Below are positions 22,481 to 34,179 of a stretch of DNA of 64,000 nt, in pieces (position 1 is the first letter of the stretch; each line of letters begins with the position of its first letter). Under the pieces are notes generated by a model. It saw nothing but the letters and a program-made list of their open reading frames with translations. It was not told the DNA's origin and ran no database searches. Origin of the DNA: Steromphala cineraria (lineage: Eukaryota; Mollusca; Gastropoda; Trochida; Trochidae); contig OU744737.1 in assembly GCA_916613615.1 (NCBI GenBank), positions 2,252,001-2,316,000 on the forward strand. The letters run 5' to 3'. Both the position numbers and the translations under genes were made by a program.

Positions 22481-23830
22481 ATTGTTGCTGACCATGAAAT
22501 TCCGTGTTTTCCCGACTATGAGTTTTGACACTTTTAGTATGTTAAAAATCCTCATGTTTACCCCCCAAAAACTACCATGCCTCTTTTTTTATAATATAGG
22601 CCCCAAAGGAAAACCCTTTCCCGGGCAATTTAAGAATGTTCAATAGAAAAAACGCTCTATATATACTCTGGTTATAGTCGGGAAATTACACTTTTTCATT
22701 GTTGCTGACCATGAAATTCCGTGTTTTCCCGACTATTAGTTTTGACACTTTTAGTATGTTAAAACTGCTCATTTTACCCCCCAAAACTACCATGCCCCTT
22801 TTTTATATTATAGTCCCCAAAGGAAAACCCTTTCCCGGGCAAGTTAAGAATGTTCAATAGAAGAAACGCTCTATATATACTCTGGTTATAGTCGGGAAAT
22901 TACACTTTTTCATTGTTGCTGATCATGAACTTCCGTGTTTTCCCGACTATTAGTTTTGACACTTTTAGTATGTTAAAAATGCTCATTTTACCCCCCAAAA
23001 ACTACCATGCCCCTTTTTTATATTATAGTCCCCAAAGGAAAACCCTTTCCCGGGCAAGTTAAGAATGTTCAATAGAAAAAATGCTCTATATATACTCTGG
23101 TTATAGTCGGGAAAGTACACTCTTTCATTGTTGCTGATCATGAAATTCCGTGTTTTCCCGACTATTAGTTTTGAAACTTTTAGTATGTTAAAAATCCTCA
23201 TGTTTACCCCCCAAAAACTACCATGCCCCTTTTTTATAATATAGGCCCAGAAGGAAAACCCTTTCCCGGGCAATTTAAGAATGTTCAATAGAAAAAACGC
23301 TCTATATATACTCTGGTTATAGTCGGGAAATTACACTTTTTCATTGTTGCTGACCATGAAATTCCGTGTTTTCCCGACTATTAGTTTTGACACTTTTAGT
23401 ATGTTAAAAATGCTCATTTTACCCCCCAAAAACTACCATGCCCCTTTTTTATATTATAGTCCCCAAAGGAAAACCCTTTCCCGGGCAAGTTAAGAATGTT
23501 CAATAGAAAAAACGCTCTATATATACTCTGGTTATAGTCGGGAAAGTACACTCTTTCATTGTTGCTGATCATGAAATTCCGTGTTTTCCCGACTATTAGT
23601 TTTGACACTTTTAGTATGTTAAAAATGCTCATTTTACCCCCCAAAAACTACCATGCCCCTTTTTTATATTATAGTCCCCAAAGGAAAACCCTTTCCCGGG
23701 CAAGTTAAGAATGTTCAATAGAAAAAACGCTCTATATATACTCTGGTTATAGTCGGGAAAGTACACTTTTTCATTGTTGCTGACCATGAAATTCCGTGTT
23801 TTCCCGACTATTTGTTTTGACACTTTTAGT
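22481..23830. repeat. 215-bp tandem array, six units plus a partial
   Basis: CATTGTTGCTGA recurs at 22481, 22697, 22911, 23126, 23342, 23557 and 23772 (period 214-216). Each unit has inverted ends TTTCCCGACTAT ... ATAGTCGGGAAA separated by about 180 bp, so each monomer looks like a small foldback element plus a spacer of about 35 bp. Minus-strand open frames in it are repeat shadows. Confidence 0.93.
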
Positions 23831-24226
23831 ATGTTAACGATACTTCATTTCCCCTCCAATCTCTACCAAGCCCCAAACAGGATTTTTAACAGCCAATTAT
23901 TATGTTGGTATATGTAAATTATGGTACTCGAGTATGTTATATAAGATGTAATCATTAGCCCTGGTGGGGTGAAAAGCCATATTCCGTTTTCGTAACTTTT
24001 TACGATCCTACTTTTTGATACACCCAAATCATGACATACTACCACTAAATTCGGATCATTCCCAATGTCTAAAAGGGAATAACCCGGATCCCCGACTATT
24101 ACCAGATATGGCCCCAAAGCCTAGCATTGTGAGCCGGAGCGTGTCAACGCCCGTGTTTGGCGAGAAAAGCATGCATCTCGCTTTGCAATGTAACCCTACC
24201 AATCCATGAATGAACGCATTGATGAC
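23831..24226. other. Non-repetitive intergenic stretch
   Basis: The 215-bp array degrades at the left. A slightly GC-richer patch (24100-24200) has open frames on both strands but no recognised protein or splice pattern. Confidence 0.4.
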
Positions 24227-24228
24227 TA

Positions 24229-24720
24229 CAGTCAGTGGCCAAAAGTCTGTTCGCACTGACGTAATTCCCATAGACTTACATGTTAATTTTCAATTGCGAG
24301 AATAATTTTCATGAATGAAACGTTTGTTGATTCATTTTGAAATCTCTACCAGCATGTCGGGAATCATCAGGGCTACAATATCATAATTTTCATTCAATTA
24401 CCCGATGATTATTAAGAAATATACATGTTATTTGATAACACACATGAAAAATGTCGATTACGTTAAACATGGCCGTCAATGGGACAATGAAATCAAAAGA
24501 TGTACATGTGATGATTAAATGTGTATCATCCAATAACTAATCAACGCAGAGATAGATGGTTATTTCATGAATGTAACCGAGATGATTTCTAAGCCATATG
24601 CAAAATATCACAACAAATGGACTTTTACTTATTTCATAAAAATTATTCTTGTCATTGCTAATTAACATGTCAGTATATGAGAAATTACGTTGGTGCGAAC
24701 AGACTTTTGGCCGTTGACTG
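24229..24720. mobile_element. TA-flanked MITE with CAGT ends
   Basis: About 38-bp inverted ends (CAGTCA..GGCCAAAAGTCTG, GTTCGCAC..ACGTAATT) are flanked by TA (24227-24228; 24721-24722). CAGT termini with a TA target are typical of Tc1/mariner-type elements. It is 492 bp with no transposase. Confidence 0.85.
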
Positions 24721-25059
24721 TACTTTAGGGAGAGGTGCATAAATAAAATCCTCATATTTCCAAATAGAGGAATCTTAGCATAGAAATACTGAAGAGCTGT
24801 TCAGATCTTGGAAAAGATGTGCAAGAAAAATAATGAAATATTCTTTGTGGGATGTAATCATTGGGTTATTGGTTTGAAGCACACTAGAAAAGGGATGCAC
24901 TGAGCCTCTCAAATTGGTTTAGTATAAAAGTAAACAAAGCCTAGTAAGCAATATTGCTAAAAACTAAGCAGTTTTATCTCAAAGTGACTGAACTGACTTG
25001 ATATTCCAGTGTACAATTGGGGAAAACATGACACAGGCGCATAGCTTTTAAACAATGAT

Positions 25060-26115
25060 AGGGGCGCTCTTTCACACGTGTAATGATACACAAAACTTCC
25101 TTATAAGGAAAGCCATATAAGGGATTTATAGTAAGAAGCGTAGTAAAACTGTTCTTCATGTAGCGTTCTAACTATAAAAACTATGAACACGTTGACAGGC
25201 TCATTGGAGAGAGAATTTTAAGGCAAAGGCAATGACGTTTTGCAATTTGATCTCAGTTTTAAAATAAGTATTGTTGAATGCACACAAATTATTGTAATTA
25301 GAATGTATCAAATCTATCAGTGGGAAGTTTTTACATTTTTTCACTCAAATTAACCGACGGCACTCACCGTGCGGCATTCCTATCATCCGAACCATTAGAG
25401 ACACTTCAAAATTGTTTATACCATTGTTTAGAGGAGGGAACGATGCGACACCTGTCGCAATATAATTTATTTCCATCTAATTTACCGACGGCCCCAACGT
25501 AAGCATCAATTGCTCCCGAACCATTAGAGATATCCAAAGTTTGTTTTCACCATCGTGTAGAGGAGAGAATTGTCTTCATTTGGATGTATTATTTGTTTAT
25601 GAGCATGAAAAAGTAAAGAAACGGTGAACGATGCGCCATCTGTCACAAATATAATTTATTTCCATCTAATTTACCGACGGCCCCAACGTAAGCATCAATT
25701 GCTCCCGAACCATTAGAGATATCCAAAGTTTGTTTTCACCATCGTGTAGAGGAGAGAATTGTCTTCATTTGGATGTATTATTTGTTTATGAGCATGAAAA
25801 AGTAAAGAAACGGTGAACGATGCGACATCTGTCACAAATATAATTTATTTTCATCTAATTTACCGACGGCCCCAACGTAGGCATCAATTGCTCCCGAACC
25901 ATTGGAGATATGCAAAGTTTGTTTTCACCATCGTGTAGAGGAGAAAATTGTCTTCATTTGGATGTTTTATTTGTTTATGAGCATGAAAAAGTAAAGAAAC
26001 GGTGAACGATGCGACATCTGTCACAAATATAATTTATTTTCATCTAATTTACCGACGGCCCCAACGTAAGCATCAATTGCTCCCGAACCATTAGAGATAT
26101 CCAAAGTTTGTTTGC
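25060..26115. repeat. Element arm and 189-bp satellite array
   Basis: 25060-25330 is the inverse of the arm at 14640-14880. From 25330 monomers of 189 bp follow, with ATTTACCGACGGCCCCAACG recurring about every 189 bp from about 25479 to 26047. They share GAACCATTAGAGATA and GTGTAGAGGAGAGAATTGTC with the F1 monomers, in the opposite orientation to the array at 19500-21172. Confidence 0.85.
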
Positions 26116-26741
26116 TGATGCTCCACTGTCGTATACGTTCTCAAGAAAAACATGATAATTTGAAATAAAAAAAAGTTACCGATACTGAAGAAACAGTGAA
26201 CTTGGGTCTGATTGGTAAACCTTAAGTTAATCTTTATGTAGTTAAGAATAAGTTAATATTATGTCAAAATAGTTTTGTTTAATGCTTTCAACATATTATT
26301 ATTTCAAATAATAAAACAAAAATTGGCAAACAAGCTATGATTGCTTATTTGAACGCCGCTCTTATACATGAAACTTAAAACTGGACACAACATAAGAAAA
26401 TGTGAAACTTCAAAAGCTAAGAAAAACAATGTGTAACATTGACATGTAGGTACGAAACAAGATTTCAAATGGTACTGGGTATGCTTAGTATTGAAGTAGG
26501 CTGCAAGTTGGCCTCACAGTCAGTATGGTTAATAGATAATTGCAAAATGTTAAGAATCTATAACTCTTGTTTTTTACTGGTGTAATGTTTAAAGAATGTT
26601 GCTGTTAAAATGCTGTGTAAGAAATACATATTGATTCTTAAATTTAGATTTATTTTGACAAATAAACAGATAGTGAATCACGTCTTCATAAGAGTGACCA
26701 CATGAGCACCCTTGGTTTTTCGGATATAATGTCTAAGATAT
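26116..26741. other. Intergenic stretch without recognised features
   Basis: The left edge has GCTCCACTGTCGTATACGTT, which recurs near 27627-27680. Nothing else was recognised. Confidence 0.4.
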
Positions 26742-26745
26742 TTAA

Positions 26746-27101
26746 AGGGGCAGTAGCACGTTTTTAGGGGGAATATAAGGTGATGTCATGAAAATGAAAA
26801 TAAATGGTTCCAGTTGAAAGACAATGTATTTAAACTAAATGAAGCAGTTATAATTTGAATATATAACTTAAAGTTCAGCCATACGATTCCTTGTTCTTAC
26901 AAAAATGAATTAAAGGTGTTCACACAAAAATGGCCGCCAATGGATTTTATGTGAATCCTCATATTTTGTCCTCTGACTATGGGTGATCGGCTTGTGTAAT
27001 GAGATTGTTGACACTGTCAACATAATACATTTAACATTTACTTACAATTATAAGTGAAATATTTAAAATTTATAATTATCAAAAAACGTGCTACTGCCCC
27101 T
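26746..27101. mobile_element. F2 MITE
   Basis: TTAA at 26742-26745 and 27102-27105; 356 bp; ends AGGGGCAGTAGCACG and its inverse. Confidence 0.88.
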
Positions 27102-27322
27102 TTAAAATGGCGTGAGCTCCTAGCGTCTGATAATATCATTTTAAGGAGTTGATTTAAACATATTTTATTCATGATATGTAATGTACATGAATGGATTGGC
27201 CAACAAGCTCCGAAGAGCTTATATCAAGGCCGCTCCGATACAGTTACACATATATAAATATAAAACTAATAGTAATTAGTGACACATGTCAGATTCACAA
27301 CTGAGCTTCACAGATACTGGTT

Positions 27323-27525
27323 TTGCATGAATATCATGTTATTTGCGTGGCAGTCATTTTAAGGAGTTGTTATGAGTGCTTGTATGATGAGGAAGAATCC
27401 CGTGCTATTCGAAATTGGGCGTATCAGGTTAAATGTATATTGTCAAATATTGGTTTCAGTGAAATATGGTTGAAGCAGGAAATACAGAAGGATATGACTC
27501 ATATATCATGGGAACTAAAGTATCA
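27323..27525 (+). pseudogene. Possible LINE C-terminal relic
   Basis: The frame contains RNWAYQVKCILSNIGFSEIW, which resembles the NWA..VK..L...GF..W motif common downstream of the reverse transcriptase in invertebrate non-LTR elements. It is short, has no polymerase motifs, and is followed by CCTAGGTGG(C/T) short repeats. This attribution is from memory of the motif style only. Confidence 0.35.
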
Positions 27526-27773
27526 GGGTTGTTTTTTAAAACTTTTCAAAAATTGGGTGGCTTTTGTCCTAGGTGCCATTTGTCCTAGGTGGCTTTTCTC
27601 CGGGTGGCTTTTGTCCTAGACCCCCACTGTCGTATACGTTGTCGTATGTATACGTTGACGCTCCACTCTCGTATACGTTGTACCCTGCGTATCTTCGTGC
27701 ATTTAGCAGTTTCCAGTGGCCGATGCAAGAATCCGGAAAACACCTCCATTCTCCACTCCCATCCCCACATCTG

Positions 27774-27956
27774 CCTACGCAAAGCCTAAAAAAACAGTTT
27801 CCGAACTGTCAGTTTTATGCCTTGCTGCAGGCTCTTAACTTTTCTGTGCTGCTATAGTACCCCTTCAAGCAAGAGAGCAAGCACAGAAAACTCAAGGGTC
27901 AACAGCAAGGCATAAAACTGACAGTTCGGAAACTAGCGTTTTAGGCTTTGCGTAGG
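27774..27956. mobile_element. Foldback MITE (CTACGCAAAGCCTAAAA ends), copy 1
   Basis: Nearly palindromic: CTACGCAAAGCCTAAAA ... AACTGTCAGTTTTATG, loop, then the inverse ending TTTTAGGCTTTGCGTAG. A second member is at 47282-47502. The target duplication is not clear here. Confidence 0.8.
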
Positions 27957-28589
27957 ACGATGCAACCCAATCGATCCACAGGTTTCTATAACCCAACATT
28001 CCTGATTTTCCGAAATAAACTTGAACATTTCTTTGCACTTTGACGATTGTAAGAGTCGTATCTTTCTACCGATGCGACCGATTTTACATGCCAAGAAATC
28101 AATATCTTCTATTCATATTTTTTCTCTACCTACGTTCGTTATTGAAATTTAACATTAATGTAGTATATTTCATTCAAATTCAATTGAACCTTCCACCAGG
28201 ATGTAGGTATTCATTTATTGTACTTTTCACATTTCCAAACACGCAGTTGACCTATCGATAATTTATAATTACTGAAATATACACTTGTAAATCATGTCTG
28301 GAGATTTGCAAAGGATATGTGGATGTCTTGTGAAGGTTGGGTAACTGATGAGCGACGTGTGTATGGAATTATGGGTAGACCGGAAGAGGAATCAGATCCA
28401 TCCATCTGTATTTATATAAATTCCAGAATGATTTTAGACTTTGAAAGATCTATTGTAGGAATGTCTCAACGAAAGAAACGGGTTTTTTTTAAATCGATGG
28501 TTGAACTTTCTTCAAATATCTGCCATCGAGCACAATCTTTTGACACCGGATAAATGTGGTTACTGTGAAGGAAAGTGTACGCCACGAGT
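27957..28589. other. Intergenic stretch with an unassigned open frame
   Basis: 28317-28553 (plus) is open for 78 codons with balanced composition, ending in TAA. I do not recognise the product and see no splice support. Confidence 0.3.
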
Positions 28590-28593
28590 TTAA

Positions 28594-28895
28594 AGGGGCA
28601 GTAGCTCGTTTTTAGGGGGAATATAAGGTGATGTGAGGAAAATGAAAATTAATCGTTCCAATTGAAAGACAATGTATTTAAACTAAACGGAGCAGTAATG
28701 ATTCAAATATATAACGTAAAGTTTAGCCATGCGATTCCTTTTTCTTACACAAAATTAATTAAAGGTGTTCTCACAAAATGGCCGCCAATGGATTTTATGC
28801 TAATCTTCACATCTTGTTCTCTGACTGTGGGTGGTTGGCTTGTGTAATGAGAATTTTGACACTGACAAAAAATTTATTTTATACTTAAGGTCCCT
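28594..28895. mobile_element. F2 MITE with internal deletion near the right end
   Basis: TTAA at 28590-28593 and 28896-28899. The right end keeps only CCCT; the ACGTGCTACTG part is missing. Confidence 0.75.
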
Positions 28896-29230
28896 TTAAC
28901 CCCTTTAACGAAGTTATTTCGAGAACCCATGCCGGAGCAAATCGAGGCGAAGCCGAGATTTATTTTACACTACTGAACAATAAAGGATGTAAAATGACAT
29001 ACCATGTTTCCTGACATAATGGTAACTTTTGAAAATATGGTCTAGTCTGATTGAAATCGACATAACTTTTCTGAAAACATGATATCGTGAACCACTCTAT
29101 GTACAGTGCAACGTCATTACAACAACTCGACTTGTTTCCTCATTCTAAAACAGCACTTTGTGTCATGAATGTTGTCTACCTCAACAAAAAGTCATAATTT
29201 CATTAAACGGTCTTTAAAGTTGCGTATTAA

Positions 29231-29719
29231 AGAGACACAGAGTATGTTGATAGGATCACATATGTCAAATTTTGAAATCGATGTTATTACATTGGGAACC
29301 ACTAACTGTTACTGAAAATAACAAGTAAAAGGTTGATCGGACATTAGAGCGAAAAAACAGCATTTCAAAGTCGGGATTGTGATCGAAAACCGGACAATGT
29401 GGCTCGAGTGGCGCGCGCAAATTCGCCAAACGTAATTTTGAAACTTTGTCATAAGCTGACAGGAAGATATATTCGATTCGATAGTGTTTATTAGGTATTG
29501 TAACTAATAGGCAGATTCATTGGATGCATAATTTCGAATATTAAACGTATTTGAGACGTTTTCTTGATTTTTTCATAAAATCAAGCATTTTAGAGATATT
29601 ATGCATAAATGGATATATTTGCAAGTCAAGTAATGAGATATGAACTTCAATCATCATATTAGATATTTTGTAGCTTATCGAAACCAAACAAAATTTCAAG
29701 AAAGATAATCTGTGTCACT
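29231..29719. mobile_element. TTAA-flanked MITE with AG(A/T)GACACAG ends
   Basis: TTAA 29227-29230 then AGAGACACAG; right end CTGTGTCACT then TTAA 29720-29723. 489 bp, no coding. This is a third TTAA-targeting family, distinct from F1 and F2. Confidence 0.65.
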
Positions 29720-29723
29720 TTAA

Positions 29724-30449
29724 CGTTAAGTGCACGTGTACTGCATCATATCAAATAATTTGTTCATCGGACAATTCGTTATGTCTCACATACAACGGCT
29801 TTTTATAAACACTGATTTGACTTTATCGAAAGAGTTACTTCTGAGAAACGTGTAGTTTGCTCACAGATTGACAAAATGTCAGAAAGATTAACAGACTTGA
29901 TTTATACATTCATCGTGGGAAATAACGCTGTGATAAAGATTAACTTACGAAGAATGACTTTGATAAAGATTAACCAACCAAGAATTTCAGACGACGATGT
30001 ATCTCAAGCTGCAGAGTGAAGATTCAGATAGAGACCAAAGATACATTCCGACAGCATTATTTTTGAAAACGAATTTCAGGAGAACTTTCCTATTAACTAA
30101 TATGTTTTAAGTGATAATTTCCCACTTAATTTAGAATATGTTTGTGAGATAACATTACAGCTGTTCAAAATTTTACAATTTGACAACAAATAAAGTGTAT
30201 CGCTCAAAAAAGAAAAACATCGTGAAATTAAACCAATCATTGAAGCTACGATCGTGGAATGCATTTCTACGACAAAATGTTGTCGTAACTAATAACTTTT
30301 ATTATGAATTATTTGTAAATATGTTCCTATTCTATCAATCAGGTAGTTATTTCTTAATTTGGTTCATGCATTACCATAATACAGCACATTTGTTTTCTCG
30401 CAATGCTAACATTTCAAGGTGGCGGATGAAAGCCGATCGAGTGGTGCCT
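29724..30449. other. Intergenic stretch, no gene recognised
   Basis: AT-rich, with a short direct duplication (GATAAAGATTAAC) near 29935-29975. No splice-supported coding was seen. Confidence 0.4.
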
Positions 30450-30453
30450 TTAA

Positions 30454-30808
30454 AGGGGCAGTAGCACGTTTTTAGGGGGAATATAAGGTGATGTCAAGAA
30501 AACGAAAATGTATGGTTCCAATTGAAGACAATGTATTTAAACTAAATAGAGCAGTAATAAGTCAAATATATAACGTAAAGTTTAGCCATGCGATTCCTTT
30601 TTCTTACACAAAATGAATTAAAGGTGTTCACATAAAATGGCCGCCAATGGATTTTGTATGAATCTTCACACTTTGTCCTCTGACTATGGATGATTGGCTT
30701 GTCTAATGAGATTTTTGACACTGTCAAAATAATATATTTAACATTAACATTAAATTTACAGTGAAAAATTTAAAGTATAAGATTGTCAAATAACGTGCTA
30801 CTGCTCCT
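30454..30808. mobile_element. F2 MITE
   Basis: TTAA at 30450-30453 and 30809-30812; 355 bp. Confidence 0.88.
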
Positions 30809-30812
30809 TTAA

Positions 30813-31780
30813 CAGATATACGTAAGCGTCTGTCATAATCATCACGCCACTTTATAAATTTCACCCATGGATCAGATATGGTTTTTTTTCGCTAAATGAG
30901 CATTGAAAGCATTGTTCGGAACCAAGACCATATAAGGATTGCCTTGTTTAACCAATCAAACGCCTGCTATAATGACAGACGGATATTGCATTTCAGCTCG
31001 GCGCAAAGTAATAACACTATAATTAAGGCCCGTCCCTAAATGAGTTTGGACATGTCCGAGATAAGCCGTGATATCAGACAAGCTCCGTACTTGGCTTGAA
31101 CGTCACAGTGGTGTGTGGAGTTTGTTCAGACAAATGCTAAGATTTAGATAAAACACTAAAACAGATAGTTAATCAATCAAAGCCTGATAATAGCCCGGAA
31201 TCCAGCCATCATGACCATAGAATTTCTTTTTTTGCAGATATTGAACCCCTAAGGTATATACTAAAGGAAACTGAATGATGACACTTTGTGGTCATTGAGC
31301 ATTTTGAGTAATTAGTGTTTAATTGGATAGGGTGAGGTCGGGATTTCAGTTATCCAGTCACATCAGGTAATTATAGGTTTTAGTGTAATAAAGAACAGCT
31401 TTGATAAAATACGATTCCTTATCATCATTCTATCAATTTTATGAAAATATATATTAAAAAAATTAGGAAAAAATCTCCAAAAGCCAACATTTTGATCATT
31501 GTCTGGATAAACGAGGTTTCAGCACAGTTTTTATTATCTTATAGGTGAATCTGATTTATTGGTGTCTTGTTGTTTTTTTTACCAGCGTACTTTTTATCAT
31601 ATATTTTTAATGCTGGGTGTACTTTTTAATATATATTTGTAATATTTATTGTACCCTTTATAATACATTTTTCAATTATTTTTTTACTGTACTTTTTAAT
31701 ACATATTTCTAATATTTACTGTACTGTTATGTATATATATTAGTAATATTTACTGTACATTTTAATATTGTTCGTCTCTC
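30813..31780. other. Intergenic stretch, no gene recognised
   Basis: Ends in a T-rich section with repeated TACTGTAC(A/T)TTTTAATA-like units (about 31590-31770), spaced about 60 bp, an old degenerate tandem repeat. Confidence 0.4.
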
Positions 31781-31876
31781 GTAACTCCAAAAGGAGTGGC
31801 TCTTTTAATGTTGTATATATTTGTATGTAACATTTTGAGGTGAGACGCAAATAAACAATCTGTCTGTCTGTCTGTC
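31780..31876 (+). mobile_element. Retroelement 3' tail with (TGTC)n
   Basis: CGTCTCTCGTAACTCC ... GTGAGACGCAAATAAACAA followed by (TCTG)n. An AATAAA-like end joined to a simple-repeat tail is typical of the 3' end of a CR1/L2-type LINE or a SINE that shares it. Confidence 0.45.
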
Positions 31877-32093
31877 ACAATTTTCTATTGAAAATGAAAT
31901 AGAAGACATTACATGAATACATCCATAACATACCATGCTGACATCCCGAGTACAATATTATTGGTATTTCAGAGCGTTAGCAAGGAAGCAACTGATATAA
32001 TCACACGAGTGTATTGGCACAAATACATGTAACAACCAAGTCGCAATATCAATGAAATATAAATCTAAATCTAATGTTTCTGTCTGCTTTTAA

Positions 32094-32810
32094 AGGGGAG
32101 GTAGCACGTTTTTGAAAATTTTATATTTTAAATGTTCACCGATAATTAGACGTTAAAGGGGCAGTAGCACGTTTTTTTGATAATTTTATATTTCAAATTT
32201 TTACCGATAATTAGACGTTAATGCTAAATGTATTATTTCGATAGTGTTAACAATCTCATTACACAAACCAATCACCCATAGACAGAGGACAAAGTATAAG
32301 GATTCACATAAAATCCATTGGCGGCCATTTTTTTGTGAACACCTTTTATTCTTTTTGTGTTAGAAAAAGGAATGGCATGGTTAACTTGACTTTATGCTAT
32401 ATATTTGAAATATCACTGCTTCATTTAGTTTAAAGATATTGTCTTTCAATTGGAACCATTTATTTTCATTTCATTATTTCCTGACATCACCTTATATTTA
32501 CCCTAAAAACGTGCTACTGCCCCTTTAATGCTAAATGTATTATTTCGATAGTGTCAAGAATCTCATTACACAAACCAATCATTCATTGTTAGAGAACAAA
32601 TTAAAAATAATCACAGTCCATTGGTATACATTATTTTGTGAACACCTTTTCATTTATTTTCTGTAAGAAAAAGAATCGCATGGCTTTACATAATATATTT
32701 AATTTATCACTGCTTCATTAAGTTTAAATACATTGTCTTTCACTTGGAACAATGTATTTTCCTTTTCCTGGCATCACCTTATATTTCCCTAAAAACGTGT
32801 TACTTCCCCT
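32094..32810. mobile_element. F2 MITE interrupted by another F2 MITE
   Basis: The outer element starts after TTAA at 32090-32093, runs to its internal TTAA (32153-32156), and resumes at TTAATGCTAAATG (32525) to end at 32810 (site ATAA). Without the insert it is about 345 bp. Confidence 0.88.
32157..32524. mobile_element. F2 MITE inserted inside F2
   Basis: 368 bp, flanked by TTAA at 32153-32156 and 32525-32528, both supplied by the outer element's internal TTAA. It gives a direct reading of the TTAA duplication. Confidence 0.9.
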
Positions 32811-33380
32811 ATAATGTTTACTTACCCACTGACACATTGTTCCATTAGCCTAAGGAGCTACAAAAGCGATTGTCTCTTATGTTTGTAATATGAAATCTTT
32901 AATCATGATGAAATTAAATAAACGAGGTTTTAATCGAATATCGAAATCTCACAATCAAATTTTTTTTCATTTGTATTGATAATACTTAAGATTGTTGATT
33001 CACAATCAAGAGCGCTGAGGAATAATTGAGGTGAAAATTCAGTTAGTATATATAAATATTTTCTTCTTTGACCAATTTGTAATAGGCCTTGATGCGTCTT
33101 CTAGAACTCGGAGTTAGTGACCCTTTGCATCACAATATGCAAAATCCACTTCATAAATGTTCGTTTGCTAAGTTTTTATGTTTACAACTAAATGATTACC
33201 ATGTTCTTAATATTCTCTAAGATACTAGTTATATTTTGGCAAAATTATGTAGGCTTCGTGTACTGAAAAAGGTTGTTAAGAGACGATTGGAACAGACACT
33301 GTAGTATAGGTATGCATGATGCGGATGTTTTTTGACAGATAATACCCACATTGCTTTGTCAAAATATCCATATGTTTTAA

Positions 33381-33736
33381 AGGGGCAGTAGCACGTTTTT
33401 AAGGGGATTATAAGTTGATGTCAGGAAAATGAAAATTAATGGTTCCAATTGAAAGACAATGTATTTAAACTAAATGAAGCAGTAACAATTCAAATGTATA
33501 ATGTAAATTTCAGCCATGCGATTCCATTTTCTTACACAAAATGAATTAAAGGTGTTCACATAAAATGGCCTCCAATGGTTTTTATGTGAATCTTTATACC
33601 TTGTTCTCTGACTATGGATGATTGATTTGTGTTATGAGATGTTTGACACTATCTAAATAATGCATTTAGCATCAACGTACAATTATCAGTGAAAATTTTA
33701 AAATATTAAACTTTCAAAAAACGTGCTACTGTCCCT
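33381..33736. mobile_element. F2 MITE
   Basis: TTAA at 33377-33380 and 33737-33740; 356 bp. Confidence 0.88.
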
Positions 33737-34080
33737 TTAAAGTGGTCAACTGTTGATAGTCTGAAGTTATTCTTCAACATTTCTCATCGTGTATTCCGTT
33801 TTCTTTACATCGTTTGATTGACAATCATTACATCAGCAATGACGTTTATCAAGTGTTGTTCTTTTTTTCGATTTCCATCTAATTAACTAATTAGCTCTAG
33901 TTATAAAGGACTAGTCTTTATAATGAAGCGACTATTTACACACCGGAATTAAGAAAAGCTATAAATAAATTACATTGTCATTAGATACTGCCGTCGGCAA
34001 ATCTTACAAACGCAACCGAAAGAAACGTAACCCGAACCGCGTGGGAGAACAAACGTTTGCCCACACGTTTCGCCGTCAAT

Positions 34081-34178
34081 GCGCATGCGCAAATTAAAAC
34101 AAACGTGCAATGGACATAAGCTCGGATTTGTGCGATATCTTATTCAGTGACTATTACATATCAATGGACTCTGGGTAA
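34081..34178 (+). promoter_or_regulatory. NRF-1-like palindrome ahead of a short ATG frame
   Basis: GCGCATGCGC at 34081-34090, the consensus for NRF-1/erect wing binding, lies in a locally CpG-rich patch (33990-34160). 20 bp downstream an ATG (34110) opens a 22-codon frame ending near a possible donor (TCTGG/GTAATC). This could be a promoter with a first exon whose partners I cannot find. Confidence 0.3.
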
Positions 34179-34179
34179 T

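Noticed and set aside
22983..23823. Minus-strand frames of 64-101 codons
   Set aside because: Shadows of the 215-bp array.
28317..28553. 78-codon plus-strand frame with balanced composition
   Set aside because: No recognised domain, no splice sites, no second copy; left as unassigned.
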